A stretch of DNA of 64,000 bases from Nocardioides daejeonensis (lineage in GTDB: Bacteria > Actinomycetota > Actinomycetes > Propionibacteriales > Nocardioidaceae): positions 248,001 through 312,000 of the forward strand of contig NZ_QHKZ01000003.1 in assembly GCF_003194585.1 (NCBI RefSeq), written 5' to 3'. The translations under genes and the position numbers were made by a program. The notes below the pieces were generated by a model. It made no database searches and was not told the origin of the DNA. It was given only the letters and a program-made list of their open reading frames with translations. Positions 26,100 to 34,038 of this stretch are shown in pieces (the stretch's first letter is position 1; each line of letters starts with the position of its first letter).

Positions 26100-26187
26100 G
26101 AAGCTGGCGTCTCAACGTGACGAAGCTGGCGTCTCAACCCGCTGAAGCTGGCGTCTCAACGTGACGAAGCTGGCGCTTCAACGGGCG
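26100..26187. repeat. 22-bp tandem repeat, four units, inverted relative to the 25124 array
   Basis: Four contiguous 22-bp units start at 26100, 26122, 26144 and 26166 with core GAAGCTGGCGTCTC, the reverse complement of the array at 25124. The unit tails alternate GTGAC and CCGCT. The last unit contains the stop codon of the HAD gene, so the repeat invades or forms coding sequence there. Confidence 0.92.
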
Positions 26188-26783
26188 AGGAGGACGGGCT
26201 CGACCTGGCGGCGGAGACGGGCGATGCCCTGCCGGTGGTGCCAGGTGGCGGCACGCAACCCTGCGGCACGGGCCGCGCGCGTGTTGGTGACGGAGTCGTC
26301 GACCAGCACCATCGCCCCTGGGGCGGCACCGAGCGTGGTGCCGACGCGGTCGAAGAACTCGGGAGTGGGCTTCGCTGCCCCGAGCTCGCAGGAGAAGAAG
26401 CAGGTGTCGAAGTGGGTGGCGTAGTCGAGTTGCTCGCGCATCAGCCGCGCCCGCTCCGGATGCTGATTGCTGGCCAGGTGCACGCCCACCCCCGAAGCCC
26501 GCAGCTCGGCTACCCAGTCGAGCACTGCCTGATGCGGTCGGATCGCGGCCCACACGTCGGCGTACACCTGCTCCGGGTCGACCCGGATCCCGCGCTTGCG
26601 CAGCGCCTTGGCGAGCACCGGCAGGAAGGGGCCGCCGCCTCGGACGGTCGGCGCCTCCTCGATCACGAGGTCGCCGAAGAGCCCTGCTGGGTCGTCCGTG
26701 TAGGCGGCGAGGGCGCCGTCCCACCCGCCCGGACGGTGCTGCAGGACTCCGTCGGCGTCGAGGAGGAGGTGGAGTCGGGTCAC
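26178..26783 (-). CDS. HAD-superfamily hydrolase
   Basis: A 201-residue haloacid-dehalogenase-fold enzyme. Motif I is LLLDADGVL with nucleophile Asp9 and Asp11; motif II is the Ser/Thr in ASNQH; motif III is Lys in GAAKPTPEFF; motif IV is VLVDDS. A small helical cap lies between motifs I and II. The likely reaction is phosphate ester hydrolysis of an unidentified small metabolite. The GTG start overlaps the cysQ stop by four bases (GTGA), so the two are translationally coupled at the end of the rplY-pth-cysQ operon. The last codons and the stop lie inside a 22-bp repeat unit, suggesting that the C-terminus was altered by the array. Confidence 0.85.
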   Translation of the reverse strand: MTRLHLLLDADGVLQHRPGGWDGALAAYTDDPAGLFGDLVIEEAPTVRGGGPFLPVLAKALRKRGIRVDPEQVYADVWAAIRPHQAVLDWVAELRASGVGVHLASNQHPERARLMREQLDYATHFDTCFFSCELGAAKPTPEFFDRVGTTLGAAPGAMVLVDDSVTNTRAARAAGLRAATWHHRQGIARLRRQVEPVLLAR

Positions 26784-27547
26784 TCCGTGCCGTGCTGACG
26801 CACGAAGTCGACGATCTGCTCGGCGAGCTCGGGCCGGCACACGATCAGGTCGGGCAGCGAGGTGTCGGCCCCGTTGTAGACCAGCGGAGACCCGTCGACC
26901 CGCGAGCAGAACAGGCCGGCGGCGCGGGCCACGGCGACCGGAGCTGCGTTGTCCCACTGGTACTGCCCGCCTGCGTGCACGTAGGCGTCGGCGATGTCGC
27001 GGACCACCGACATCACCTTGACTCCTGCGGAGCCCATCGGCACCAGCTCGGCGTCGAGCGCCTCCGCCAACGCCTGCACGAACGCCGGCGGGCGGCTGCG
27101 GGAGACGGCGATGCGGGGCCGCTGCGACGTGCGCGGCGGCACCACCGACGGCGTGCCGGTGTTGAACGTCTCGCCGAGCGCAGGCTGGGCAACGGCGCCC
27201 ACGGTCAGCTCGCCGTCCTGCCACAGGGCGACGTGCACGGCCCAGTCGTCACGCGGCGGCTCGGAGAACTCCCGGGTGCCGTCGAGGGGGTCGATGATCC
27301 ACACCCGGGGTGCCTTCAGCCGGGCTGCGTCGTCGGTGGCCTCCTCCGAGAGGACGGCGTCGTCGGGCCGGTGCTCGGCAAGCAGCCGGGCAAGCACCTC
27401 CTGGGCGGCGCGGTCGCCGGCGTCCTTCAGCTCCTTGCCCTCGAGTCCCTGGGTGCGGATCTCGAGGAGGCGGGCGCCGGCCTGCTCGGCGAGCCAGACG
27501 GCAAGAACGTGGTCATCGGTGGCCGCAGCGGCGGGGAACTCAGTCAC
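26780..27547 (-). CDS. cysQ: 3'(2'),5'-bisphosphate nucleotidase / inositol-monophosphatase-family enzyme
   Basis: A 255-residue metal-dependent phosphatase. The metal-binding signature is complete: LSEEATDD, then WIIDPLDGTREF (DPLDGT), then the C-terminal WDNAAPVAVARAAG. The pattern fits CysQ, which hydrolyses phosphoadenosine phosphate from sulfate assimilation, although other members of the fold act on inositol or fructose phosphates. The start is a GTG at 27547 with TAGGGT ending 7 nt before it, a leaderless-type arrangement; this may allow separate transcription although the gene lies only 26 nt after pth. Confidence 0.87.
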   Translation of the reverse strand: MTEFPAAAATDDHVLAVWLAEQAGARLLEIRTQGLEGKELKDAGDRAAQEVLARLLAEHRPDDAVLSEEATDDAARLKAPRVWIIDPLDGTREFSEPPRDDWAVHVALWQDGELTVGAVAQPALGETFNTGTPSVVPPRTSQRPRIAVSRSRPPAFVQALAEALDAELVPMGSAGVKVMSVVRDIADAYVHAGGQYQWDNAAPVAVARAAGLFCSRVDGSPLVYNGADTSLPDLIVCRPELAEQIVDFVRQHGTE

Positions 27548-27573
27548 GGCCCCGACCCTACCCGCGGACCTCC

Positions 27574-28161
27574 TCAGCGGTTGAACCGCTGCTGGGTGCG
27601 CTCCAGCCCCTCGGTGATCAGGCACTCGACGGCGTCGGCGGCGTCGTCGATCTGGAAGGGCAGCTCCTTGCGCTCCGCGCTGGAGTAGTTGGAGAGCACG
27701 AAGTCGGCGACCTCCTGACGGCCGGGCGGTCGACCGATGCCGGCACGCACCCGGTAGAAGTCGCCGGTGCCGAAGGAGGAGCGCAGCGACTTCAGCCCGT
27801 TGTGCCCGTTGTCGCCACCACCGAGCTTGGTGCGCAACGTGCCGAAGTCGATGTCGAGCTCGTCGTGGATCACCACGATCCGCTCCGGTGGCACCTTGTA
27901 GAAGGAGGCGACCGCCTTGACCGGCCCGCCGACCTCGTTCATGTAGCTGCGTGGACGCACCAGCACCACCCGTGGCCCCGGTACGCCGATGCGTCCCTCG
28001 ACGACGTCGGCACGACCGGACTTGTGGGCCCGGAAGCCCCCACCGAGACGCTTGGCGAGCTCATCGTTGACGAGATAGCCGATGTTGTGCCGGTGACCGG
28101 AATAGGAAGGACCGGGGTTCCCGAGTCCGACCACCAACCACACCTCCTGTGCGTCGGTCAT
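27574..28161 (-). CDS. pth: Peptidyl-tRNA hydrolase
   Basis: A 195-residue enzyme that recycles tRNA from peptidyl-tRNA dropped by stalled ribosomes. The family residues are all present: GLGNPG with Asn15, RHNIG with catalytic His25, YMNEVGGPV, IHDELD with Asp100, and GGGDNGHNGLKSL with Asn121. GIGRPPGR and DFVLSNYS complete the domain. The ATG at 28161 has AGGAG upstream. It lies 41 nt after rplY, the classical actinobacterial pairing, and presumably shares its promoter. Confidence 0.96.
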   Translation of the reverse strand: MTDAQEVWLVVGLGNPGPSYSGHRHNIGYLVNDELAKRLGGGFRAHKSGRADVVEGRIGVPGPRVVLVRPRSYMNEVGGPVKAVASFYKVPPERIVVIHDELDIDFGTLRTKLGGGDNGHNGLKSLRSSFGTGDFYRVRAGIGRPPGRQEVADFVLSNYSSAERKELPFQIDDAADAVECLITEGLERTQQRFNR

Positions 28162-28202
28162 CGTCTCCTCGTTCCTCCCGGTCCTCCAGCGACGGAAGAG
28201 CG

Positions 28203-28814
28203 TCACTCGGCGGCGTCGGCCTCGCCCTCAGCGGCGTCGCCCTCGGAGGCAGTCTCGTCGCCCAGGTCCTGAGCAGCAGCCTCGGTCACGTTGACGAGCA
28301 GGACATCGGTCTCCGAGAGCAGCACGACGCCGGACGGCAGCGTGAGGTCGCCGACGTGGATCATCAGGCCCGGCTCGGCGCCCTCGATCGAGACCTCGAT
28401 CGACTCGGGGATGTGCGTGGCCTCGGCCTCGACCTGCACCGTGGTGGCGTCGGTGACCACGAGGGTGTTGCGCACGGCCTCGCCGACCAGCACGACGGGG
28501 ATGTCGACGACGACCTTCTCGCCGCGCTTGACCGCGATGAAGTCGATGTGCTCGATGACGCGGCGCAGCGGGTCGACCTGAATCGCCTTGGTGAGCGCGA
28601 GCTGGTCCTTGCCGTCGATCTCGAGCTCGAGGAGCGCGTTGGCGCCACCGTTGCGGAGCGCCATCGTGGTGGCGTGCGACGGCAGGGCGACGTGGGCCGG
28701 CGTGTCGCCGTGCTCGTAGACGACCGCGGGGATCTTGCCCTCACGACGCAGGCGGCGGGCGGCGCCCTTGCCGAACTCGGTGCGGGTCTCGGCGGCGATC
28801 TTCTCGGCGGACAT
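28203..28814 (-). CDS. rplY: 50S ribosomal protein L25 / Ctc
   Basis: A 203-residue CTC-type L25 that binds 5S rRNA. The N-terminal L25 domain (ETRTEFGKGAARRLRREGKIPAVVYEHG) and the beta-rich TL5-like C-terminal domain (VDIPVVLVGEAV, IPESIEVSIEG, GDLTLPSGVVLL) are clear. It ends in an acidic tail rich in Glu, Ala and Asp. The ATG follows GAGGAG. A promoter about 170 nt upstream and a GC-rich leader hairpin precede it, and pth follows. Confidence 0.96.
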   Translation of the reverse strand: MSAEKIAAETRTEFGKGAARRLRREGKIPAVVYEHGDTPAHVALPSHATTMALRNGGANALLELEIDGKDQLALTKAIQVDPLRRVIEHIDFIAVKRGEKVVVDIPVVLVGEAVRNTLVVTDATTVQVEAEATHIPESIEVSIEGAEPGLMIHVGDLTLPSGVVLLSETDVLLVNVTEAAAQDLGDETASEGDAAEGEADAAE

Positions 28815-28878
28815 GCGTGTGCTCCTCATCGGTACTGCTTCTCGGATTGGCGGGCCGGCGGACGAGGAGAGACACGAA

Positions 28879-28909
28879 GCGCCGCGCTCCCATGATCGGC
28901 GCGCGGCGC
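28879..28909 (-). promoter_or_regulatory. Stem-loop in the rplY leader
   Basis: A perfect 9-bp stem (GCGCCGCGC with GCGCGGCGC) with a 13-nt loop lies in the presumed 5' leader of rplY, about 65 nt before the start codon. It could be a translational or attenuation control element for a ribosomal protein gene; no T-run follows. Confidence 0.45.
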
Positions 28910-28981
28910 AGTGAAGGCCGGCCCTGTCGATCACGGAGTCTGCTGCTGGTGCAACTGCTCCCTCGCCGAGGCAACCTGACG

Positions 28982-29011
28982 ATCTTAGGCCCTGCTCCGA
29001 GGGCTGGCCAA
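28982..29011 (-). promoter_or_regulatory. Putative vegetative promoter of the rplY-pth operon
   Basis: On the minus strand TTGGCC and TAAGAT are separated by 18 nt, close to the main sigma factor consensus. They are placed to give a leader of about 160 nt. No experimental support is visible. Confidence 0.5.
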
Positions 29012-29088
29012 ATCGGGCGCTTCCCTCGATGGGCGACCGCTCCCTAGGCTCGCGGGGAGCGAGCTCGCAACGAGACACGGGAGGCGCC

Positions 29089-29736
29089 ATGGTTGCCGAA
29101 GCCCACCCCGACACCGGGGACGACGACCGACGCTGGCAGGCGATCCATGCCGAACGGCGTCGCTTCCGGGAGCTGGTCGCCGACCTCACCCCTGAGCAGT
29201 GGCAACAACCCTCGGTCTGTGCCGGGTGGCGGGTCCAGGAGGTCGTCGCCCATGTCGCGGCAGCACCCACGCTGCGAATGCGGGAGGTACCCGGAATGCT
29301 GTGGCGCGGTCGCGGTGACTTCGACCGGATGATCCTGCTCGACGGGATCGCCCGGGGTCGGGCGAGGCCCGAGCAGATCGTCGCGCTCCTGGCTGCGCAT
29401 GCGAGCTCCCGGCACAAGCTGCCCGGGAGCTACCCCCTGATCGACACGGTCGTGCACACCTTCGACGTCACGAGGGCGCTCGGCGTGCCCTGGCAGACGC
29501 CCCCGGAGGTCGCAGCCGCGGCGGCCGACCAAGCGCGTCCCCTGGCCCGCTTGATGGGGGCGGGGAAGCTGCTGCGCGCCGTACGCCTGCGGGCGAACGA
29601 CAGCGACTGGAGCTGCGGGCGCGGTGCGGCGGAGGTGACCGGACCGACCCAGGAGCTGCTGCTGGTGCTGTGCGGACGTGCCCGGATAGCAGAGAGCCTC
29701 TCCGGGGCAGGCGTGGACCTGCTCCGGAGAGACTGA
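29089..29736 (+). CDS. Maleylpyruvate isomerase family mycothiol-dependent (DinB-like) protein
   Basis: A 215-residue protein with ATG at 29089 after GGGAGGCGCC. The N-terminal four-helix domain shows PEQWQQPSVCAGWRVQEVVAHVAA and, later, PLIDTVVHTFDVTRALG, where His residues of the DinB/MDMPI metal site normally lie. Such proteins use mycothiol, the actinobacterial thiol, in isomerase or transferase reactions. The C-terminal part (DWSCGRGAAEVTGPTQELLLVLCGR) is the sterol-carrier-like segment often seen in this family. Substrate unknown. It is divergent from the rplY operon and convergent with the metalloprotease gene. Confidence 0.82.
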   Translation: MVAEAHPDTGDDDRRWQAIHAERRRFRELVADLTPEQWQQPSVCAGWRVQEVVAHVAAAPTLRMREVPGMLWRGRGDFDRMILLDGIARGRARPEQIVALLAAHASSRHKLPGSYPLIDTVVHTFDVTRALGVPWQTPPEVAAAAADQARPLARLMGAGKLLRAVRLRANDSDWSCGRGAAEVTGPTQELLLVLCGRARIAESLSGAGVDLLRRD

Positions 29737-29766
29737 GGGCTGGATCGCTCCGAGGTGCCAGTCGGA

Positions 29767-31347
29767 TCAGCGCTTCAGCTTGGCGCTGAACGCGTGTCGC
29801 AGACCGTCGTGCGACGGACGGCCGTAGCAGGCGAACGGCGAGGCCACCGAATACCAGCACTGCGTGGCTACGCTGCCGTTGCTGACCGTGACCTCCAGGT
29901 ACTTCACCTTCTTGGCAGAGAAGCCGAACGCCTTCTTCGCGCCGCCCGACTTGTCGAGTGCCACGTAGCTGGTGGTCACCTTGCCGTTCTTGAGGAAGGT
30001 CCGCACCGTGACGCCGGGGTTGGCCGGCCGACTCGGCAGGTTGAAGGAGAACTTCAGCTTCGTCTTCTTCGCCTTGAAGGACTTGTGCGGCGTCAACCGG
30101 CTCGTGTAGCTGGTCAGGTGGTCGAGCTTGTCGAGAGCCGTCTTGGTGGCGATCGACTTGGTGCGCTTGCCGAACGTGAAGGCGGCAGGCTTGGCTGTCG
30201 GGTAGGCACTGCCCTCGGCGTAGTACTTCTTCGGCAGCCGGTTGGCGGCCGCGAACTCGTTGTAGACGCGGGCCAGACCGCCGGGGTAGATCTTCGGGTT
30301 CGCCTGGACGACGTTGGAGACCGCCAGCGTCGAGTAGTCGTCCGGCTTGGCCGGCGTGGAGGCGTCGACCCGCTCGAGCATCTTGCGCATCATCACCAGG
30401 GGCTGGCCACCGCCCTTGGCCTTCCAGCGCTCGGAGAGGTAGCGGAAGAAGATCCACGGGCCGTAGACGTTGGCGTCGTTGCTCCCGAGGTCGAGCGGCA
30501 CCCACGGCGCGGTCAGCTGGCTGTCGGCCAGGTACTGCCGGTTGTCGTTGATCGCGGTGTAGACCTCGTCCTCGGCCCAGGCCGCGCCACCCTCCATGAA
30601 CCAGGCGTCCTCGAGCCAGTCGTACGCCCCCTGCACGGCGTGGAAGTACTCGTGCGCGACGGTGACCTTGAGCGATTCGGTCGCCGGAAGGGCGTAGTTG
30701 ACGAAGTCGTTGTCGAGCACGCAGTAGACCGGGTAGGTGTACTGACCTTCGACGAGATCGCCGTCGTTGGCGCAGTACCCGTACATGCCGTCGGGGCGCA
30801 GGTCCATCAGGTAGACGTCGAGCTTCGCGTTTCCTCCCTGACCCGAGTCGGGAAGGGGCGACCGGTAGCCGGCGCTGGCGTACTTGCCGTCCACCTCTGC
30901 CAGGACCGTCTTGACGGTGGCCAGGTAGGAGGGCGTGACCTGGTCCTGGGTGCCGTCGCCGGTGTAGTGCACGCACATGGTCGCAAGCGTGCAGTCGGTC
31001 GCGATGGTGCCGTTGATGACGCGCTCGTCCGGCGCAAGCTCCCCGGCGACCGGGCGGGCCAGGTAGCGCTCGGCGACCCGACGCTGCGCAGGCGCCAGCG
31101 CGCCCTTGGTACGCCAGAGCTCACGCAACGCCAGGGTGACGTCCGGACGGACACCGTCGGCGACCTTGCGGGCCCGCGCGGAGCTCGGCGCGAAGAGCCT
31201 CTCGACCGCGTCGAGGGCTTGCGTCGCCTCAGCGCGCTCCGGAGCGCTGGTGGCGGATCGGTCGGGGGACGCCTCGGCGGGGACGACCGCGAGCGTCAGC
31301 GCGGTGACCAGACCCAGGCCTGCAGTGGTGATGGCTCGAAGACTCAC
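29767..31347 (-). CDS. Secreted zinc metalloprotease-like protein (HExxH)
   Basis: A 526-residue exported protein with a signal peptide ending near PAEASP. Residues 231-236 give AHEYFH, a canonical HExxH zinc motif, and EGGAAWAED about 16-23 residues later can supply the third, Glu ligand as in gluzincins. The 85-residue stretch before it and the two Cys pairs (DCTLATMC, YCANDGD...YCV) suggest a disulphide-bonded secreted enzyme. The C-terminal 130 residues are Lys-rich and beta-rich, perhaps a binding domain. No membrane anchor or wall motif is present. The GTG start has TAGGCT 6 nt upstream, suggesting a leaderless message. It resembles the MXAN_6640 family of putative metalloproteases. Substrate unknown. 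Confidence 0.75.
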   Translation of the reverse strand: MSLRAITTAGLGLVTALTLAVVPAEASPDRSATSAPERAEATQALDAVERLFAPSSARARKVADGVRPDVTLALRELWRTKGALAPAQRRVAERYLARPVAGELAPDERVINGTIATDCTLATMCVHYTGDGTQDQVTPSYLATVKTVLAEVDGKYASAGYRSPLPDSGQGGNAKLDVYLMDLRPDGMYGYCANDGDLVEGQYTYPVYCVLDNDFVNYALPATESLKVTVAHEYFHAVQGAYDWLEDAWFMEGGAAWAEDEVYTAINDNRQYLADSQLTAPWVPLDLGSNDANVYGPWIFFRYLSERWKAKGGGQPLVMMRKMLERVDASTPAKPDDYSTLAVSNVVQANPKIYPGGLARVYNEFAAANRLPKKYYAEGSAYPTAKPAAFTFGKRTKSIATKTALDKLDHLTSYTSRLTPHKSFKAKKTKLKFSFNLPSRPANPGVTVRTFLKNGKVTTSYVALDKSGGAKKAFGFSAKKVKYLEVTVSNGSVATQCWYSVASPFACYGRPSHDGLRHAFSAKLKR

Positions 31348-31434
31348 CAGCGCAGCCTAGTCGAGTCGGACGGCTCCGCAGCCACCCCGAGAAGGAGTCA
31401 CCATCCTGAGCGTTGCGCGCCGCCCCGCACGTAC

Positions 31435-32415
31435 TCAGGCGTGTCCGTCGAACATCGACGTGACGGAGCCGTCCTCGAAGACCGCACGGATCGCCCGTGC
31501 CAGCAACGGCGCGATCGACAGGGTGGTGAGCTTGTCGAACTGCTTCTCCTCCGGCACCGGAAGCGTGTCGGTGATGACCACCTCCAGCGCCGGACTGTTC
31601 TTGAGCCGGTCGACGGCGGGGTCCGAGAGGATGGCGTGGGTCGCGGCCAGCACAACACCCGCGGCACCGTCGGCCATGAGCGCCTCGGCGGCCTTCACGA
31701 TGGTGCCGCCGGTGTCGATCATGTCGTCGGCCAGCACGCAGATCCGGCCCGTGATGTCGCCGACGACACGGTTGGCGACGACCTCGTTGGCTACGTCGGT
31801 ACGACGGGTCTTGTGGATGAACGCCAGCGGCGCACCCCCCAGCCGGGCAGACCAGCGCTCGGCGACCTTGATTCGGCCCGCGTCCGGCGAGACCACGGCG
31901 AGCGGCTGGTCGCCGTACTTGGCCTTGATGTAGTCGGTGAGCACCGGGAGCGCCATCAGGTGGTCCACCGGACCGTCGAAGAAGCCCTGGAGCTGATCGG
32001 CGTGCAGGTCGACGGTGATGATCCGATTGGCGCCCGCGGTCTTGAAGAGGTCCGCCATAAGGCGGGCCGAGATCGGCTCGCGCCCACGGTGCTTCTTGTC
32101 CTGGCGGCTGTATCCCCAGAACGGCATCACCACGGTGATCCGCTTGGCCGAGGCGCGCTTGAGCGCGTCGACCATGATCAGGTGCTCCATGATCCACTCG
32201 TTGATCGGCGCGGTGTGGCTCTGGATCACGAAGGCGTCGCAGCCGCGCACCGACTCCTCGTAGCGCACGTAGATCTCGCCGTTGGCGAATTCATAGGCCG
32301 ACGTCGGCACCAGGCGGGTGTCGAGCTGCCGGGCGACCTCCTCGGCAAGGGCTGGATGGGCCCGGCCGCTGAAGACCATGAGGTTCTTCTCGGTGGCTCG
32401 CTTCACTCCGGTCAC
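31435..32415 (-). CDS. prs: Ribose-phosphate pyrophosphokinase
   Basis: A 326-residue PRPP synthase, which transfers pyrophosphate from ATP to ribose 5-phosphate for nucleotide, His and Trp synthesis. Motifs: YSRQDKKHRGREPISARLMADL (ATP and regulatory loop), VVSPDAGR and the PRPP-binding loop VLADDMIDTGGTI. The start is GTG at 32415, preceded by GGGAG; an ATG at 32445 adds ten residues that lack family resemblance. It follows glmU by 100 nt in the same direction, a widely conserved actinobacterial pair. Confidence 0.96.
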   Translation of the reverse strand: MTGVKRATEKNLMVFSGRAHPALAEEVARQLDTRLVPTSAYEFANGEIYVRYEESVRGCDAFVIQSHTAPINEWIMEHLIMVDALKRASAKRITVVMPFWGYSRQDKKHRGREPISARLMADLFKTAGANRIITVDLHADQLQGFFDGPVDHLMALPVLTDYIKAKYGDQPLAVVSPDAGRIKVAERWSARLGGAPLAFIHKTRRTDVANEVVANRVVGDITGRICVLADDMIDTGGTIVKAAEALMADGAAGVVLAATHAILSDPAVDRLKNSPALEVVITDTLPVPEEKQFDKLTTLSIAPLLARAIRAVFEDGSVTSMFDGHA

Positions 32416-32515
32416 GCTGGTGCTCCCTGTTGGTTGCTCGGTCATTGCCGCCGCGTCCGATTCTGCCCCCGGGATCCGTGGTTGGAAATCACGGGTCCCC
32501 CGGATGAGACTCCGC

Positions 32516-33922
32516 TCACGCGCCCGTGCCCTCCTGCAGCGCCGCGCGACGCTTCTTCCAGTCCGGCAGGTTGCGCTGGGGCGAGGCGGAGACCGCCAAC
32601 GCACCGTCCGGCACGTCACGTCGTACCGTCGTGCCACCTCCCGTCATCGCGTCGTCGCCGATGGCCACCGGAGCGATGAAGGTGTTGTTGGAGCCCGTCT
32701 TGGCCCGGTCTCCCACCGTCGTGCGGTGCTTCCGCTCGCCGTCGTAGTTGGCGAAGATCGTGCCGGCGCCGATGTTGGCATCGGTGCCGATCTCGGCGTC
32801 GCCGACGTAGGAGAGATGCGGCACTTTGGAGCGATCGCCGATCTGGGCGTTCTTGGTCTCGACGAAGGCGCCGATCTTGCCCTGCGTGCCCACGGTGGTG
32901 CCGGGTCGCAGGTAGGAGAAGGGCCCGACCGTCGCCTCGTCGCCGACCACGGCGAGCTCACCGTGGGTGCGCACCACCCGGGCACCCGCGCCGATCTCGC
33001 AGTCTTTGAGCGTCGAGTCCGGGCCGACCACCGCGTCCTCCCGGACCAGCGTGGCGCCGAGCAGCTGGCAGCCGGGCAGGATGGTGACGTCGGGCTCGAG
33101 CACCACGTCGGCCTCGATCCAGGTGGTCGCCGGATCCATGACGGTGACGCCGGCCCGCATCCACTCCTCCACGATGCGCCGGTTGAGCTCACGGCCGAGC
33201 GCCGCAAGCTGCACCCGGTCGTTCGCGCCCTCCGTCTGGCGTACGTCGTCGAGGACGTGGGCACCGACGGTGAGGCCGGCGTCGCGGGCGATGCGCACGG
33301 TGTCGGTCAGGTAGTACTCGCCGCCGGCGTTGTCGTTGGTCAGGCCCCCGAGCGCGTCGCGCAGGAAGGCCGCGTCGAAGGCCAGGATCCCGGAGTTGAT
33401 CTCGTCGATCTCACGCTGCGCCGGCGTGGCGTCCTTCTCCTCAACGATGCCCTCGACGTCGCCCTCGGCGTTGCGGATGATGCGGCCGTACCCGAAGGGG
33501 TTGGGCACCCGACCGGTGAGGATGCTCACCGCGCGCTCGGCCGCGTCGTGCTCCTCCGCGAAGGCCCGCAGGCTCTCCCCCTGCAGCAACGGAGTGTCGC
33601 CGGTGACCACCACGACGGTGCCGGTCACCTGCGCGCCGACCGCGGCCAGCGCCACCCGGACCGCGTCGCCCGTGCCGTCGAGGGACTCCTGGACGGCAAG
33701 CACGGCGTCGGGCACGTGCTCGAGGATGTGCGGCCCGACCTGCTCGCGCTGGGTGCCGACCACGGCGACGACCCGGTGCGGTTCCATCGCCTGGACGGCG
33801 GTGAGGACGTGACCGACCATGCTGCGCCCTCCGATGCGGTGCAGCACCTTCATGGTCTTGCTCTTCATCCGGGTGCCGCCCCCGGCAGCGAGGACGACGA
33901 CGGTCAGCTCCTTGGTCATCAC
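32516..33922 (-). CDS. glmU: Bifunctional GlmU (UDP-GlcNAc pyrophosphorylase / GlcN-1-P acetyltransferase)
   Basis: A 468-residue enzyme making UDP-N-acetylglucosamine for peptidoglycan. The N-terminal uridyltransferase has LAAGGGTRMKSKTMKVLH and VVTGDTPLL; the linker leads to a left-handed beta-helix with hexapeptide repeats (VGPFSYLRPGTTVG, GDAEIGTDANIGAGTIFANYDG) and the acetyltransferase site. The start is taken as GTG at 33922 because TAGGGT ends 6 nt upstream, a leaderless pattern; the adjacent ATG at 33919 is the alternative. It precedes prs. Confidence 0.96.
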   Translation of the reverse strand: MMTKELTVVVLAAGGGTRMKSKTMKVLHRIGGRSMVGHVLTAVQAMEPHRVVAVVGTQREQVGPHILEHVPDAVLAVQESLDGTGDAVRVALAAVGAQVTGTVVVVTGDTPLLQGESLRAFAEEHDAAERAVSILTGRVPNPFGYGRIIRNAEGDVEGIVEEKDATPAQREIDEINSGILAFDAAFLRDALGGLTNDNAGGEYYLTDTVRIARDAGLTVGAHVLDDVRQTEGANDRVQLAALGRELNRRIVEEWMRAGVTVMDPATTWIEADVVLEPDVTILPGCQLLGATLVREDAVVGPDSTLKDCEIGAGARVVRTHGELAVVGDEATVGPFSYLRPGTTVGTQGKIGAFVETKNAQIGDRSKVPHLSYVGDAEIGTDANIGAGTIFANYDGERKHRTTVGDRAKTGSNNTFIAPVAIGDDAMTGGGTTVRRDVPDGALAVSASPQRNLPDWKKRRAALQEGTGA

Positions 33923-33961
33923 GCTCCGACCCTAACTCTCGCCCCGCGGCCAGGGGCCGGA

Positions 33962-33994
33962 CGGCGTACCCCCCGAAGCCGCGGCGGTACGCCG
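33962..33994 (-). terminator. Hairpin between the LysR gene and glmU
   Basis: A 9-bp stem (CGGCGTACC with GGTACGCCG) and a 15-nt loop lie about 45 nt after the LysR stop codon and before glmU. It could end the LysR transcript. There is no T-run, so confidence is modest. Confidence 0.4.
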
Positions 33995-34038
33995 AGGCCG
34001 GGCAAGGTGGGCACAGCACGGTTGCCCAGCCGTTCGGG

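Noticed and set aside
32446..32637. N-terminal extension of prs upstream of 32445
   Set aside because: The extra residues are Arg-rich, lack any ribosome binding site and have no counterpart in PRPP synthases.
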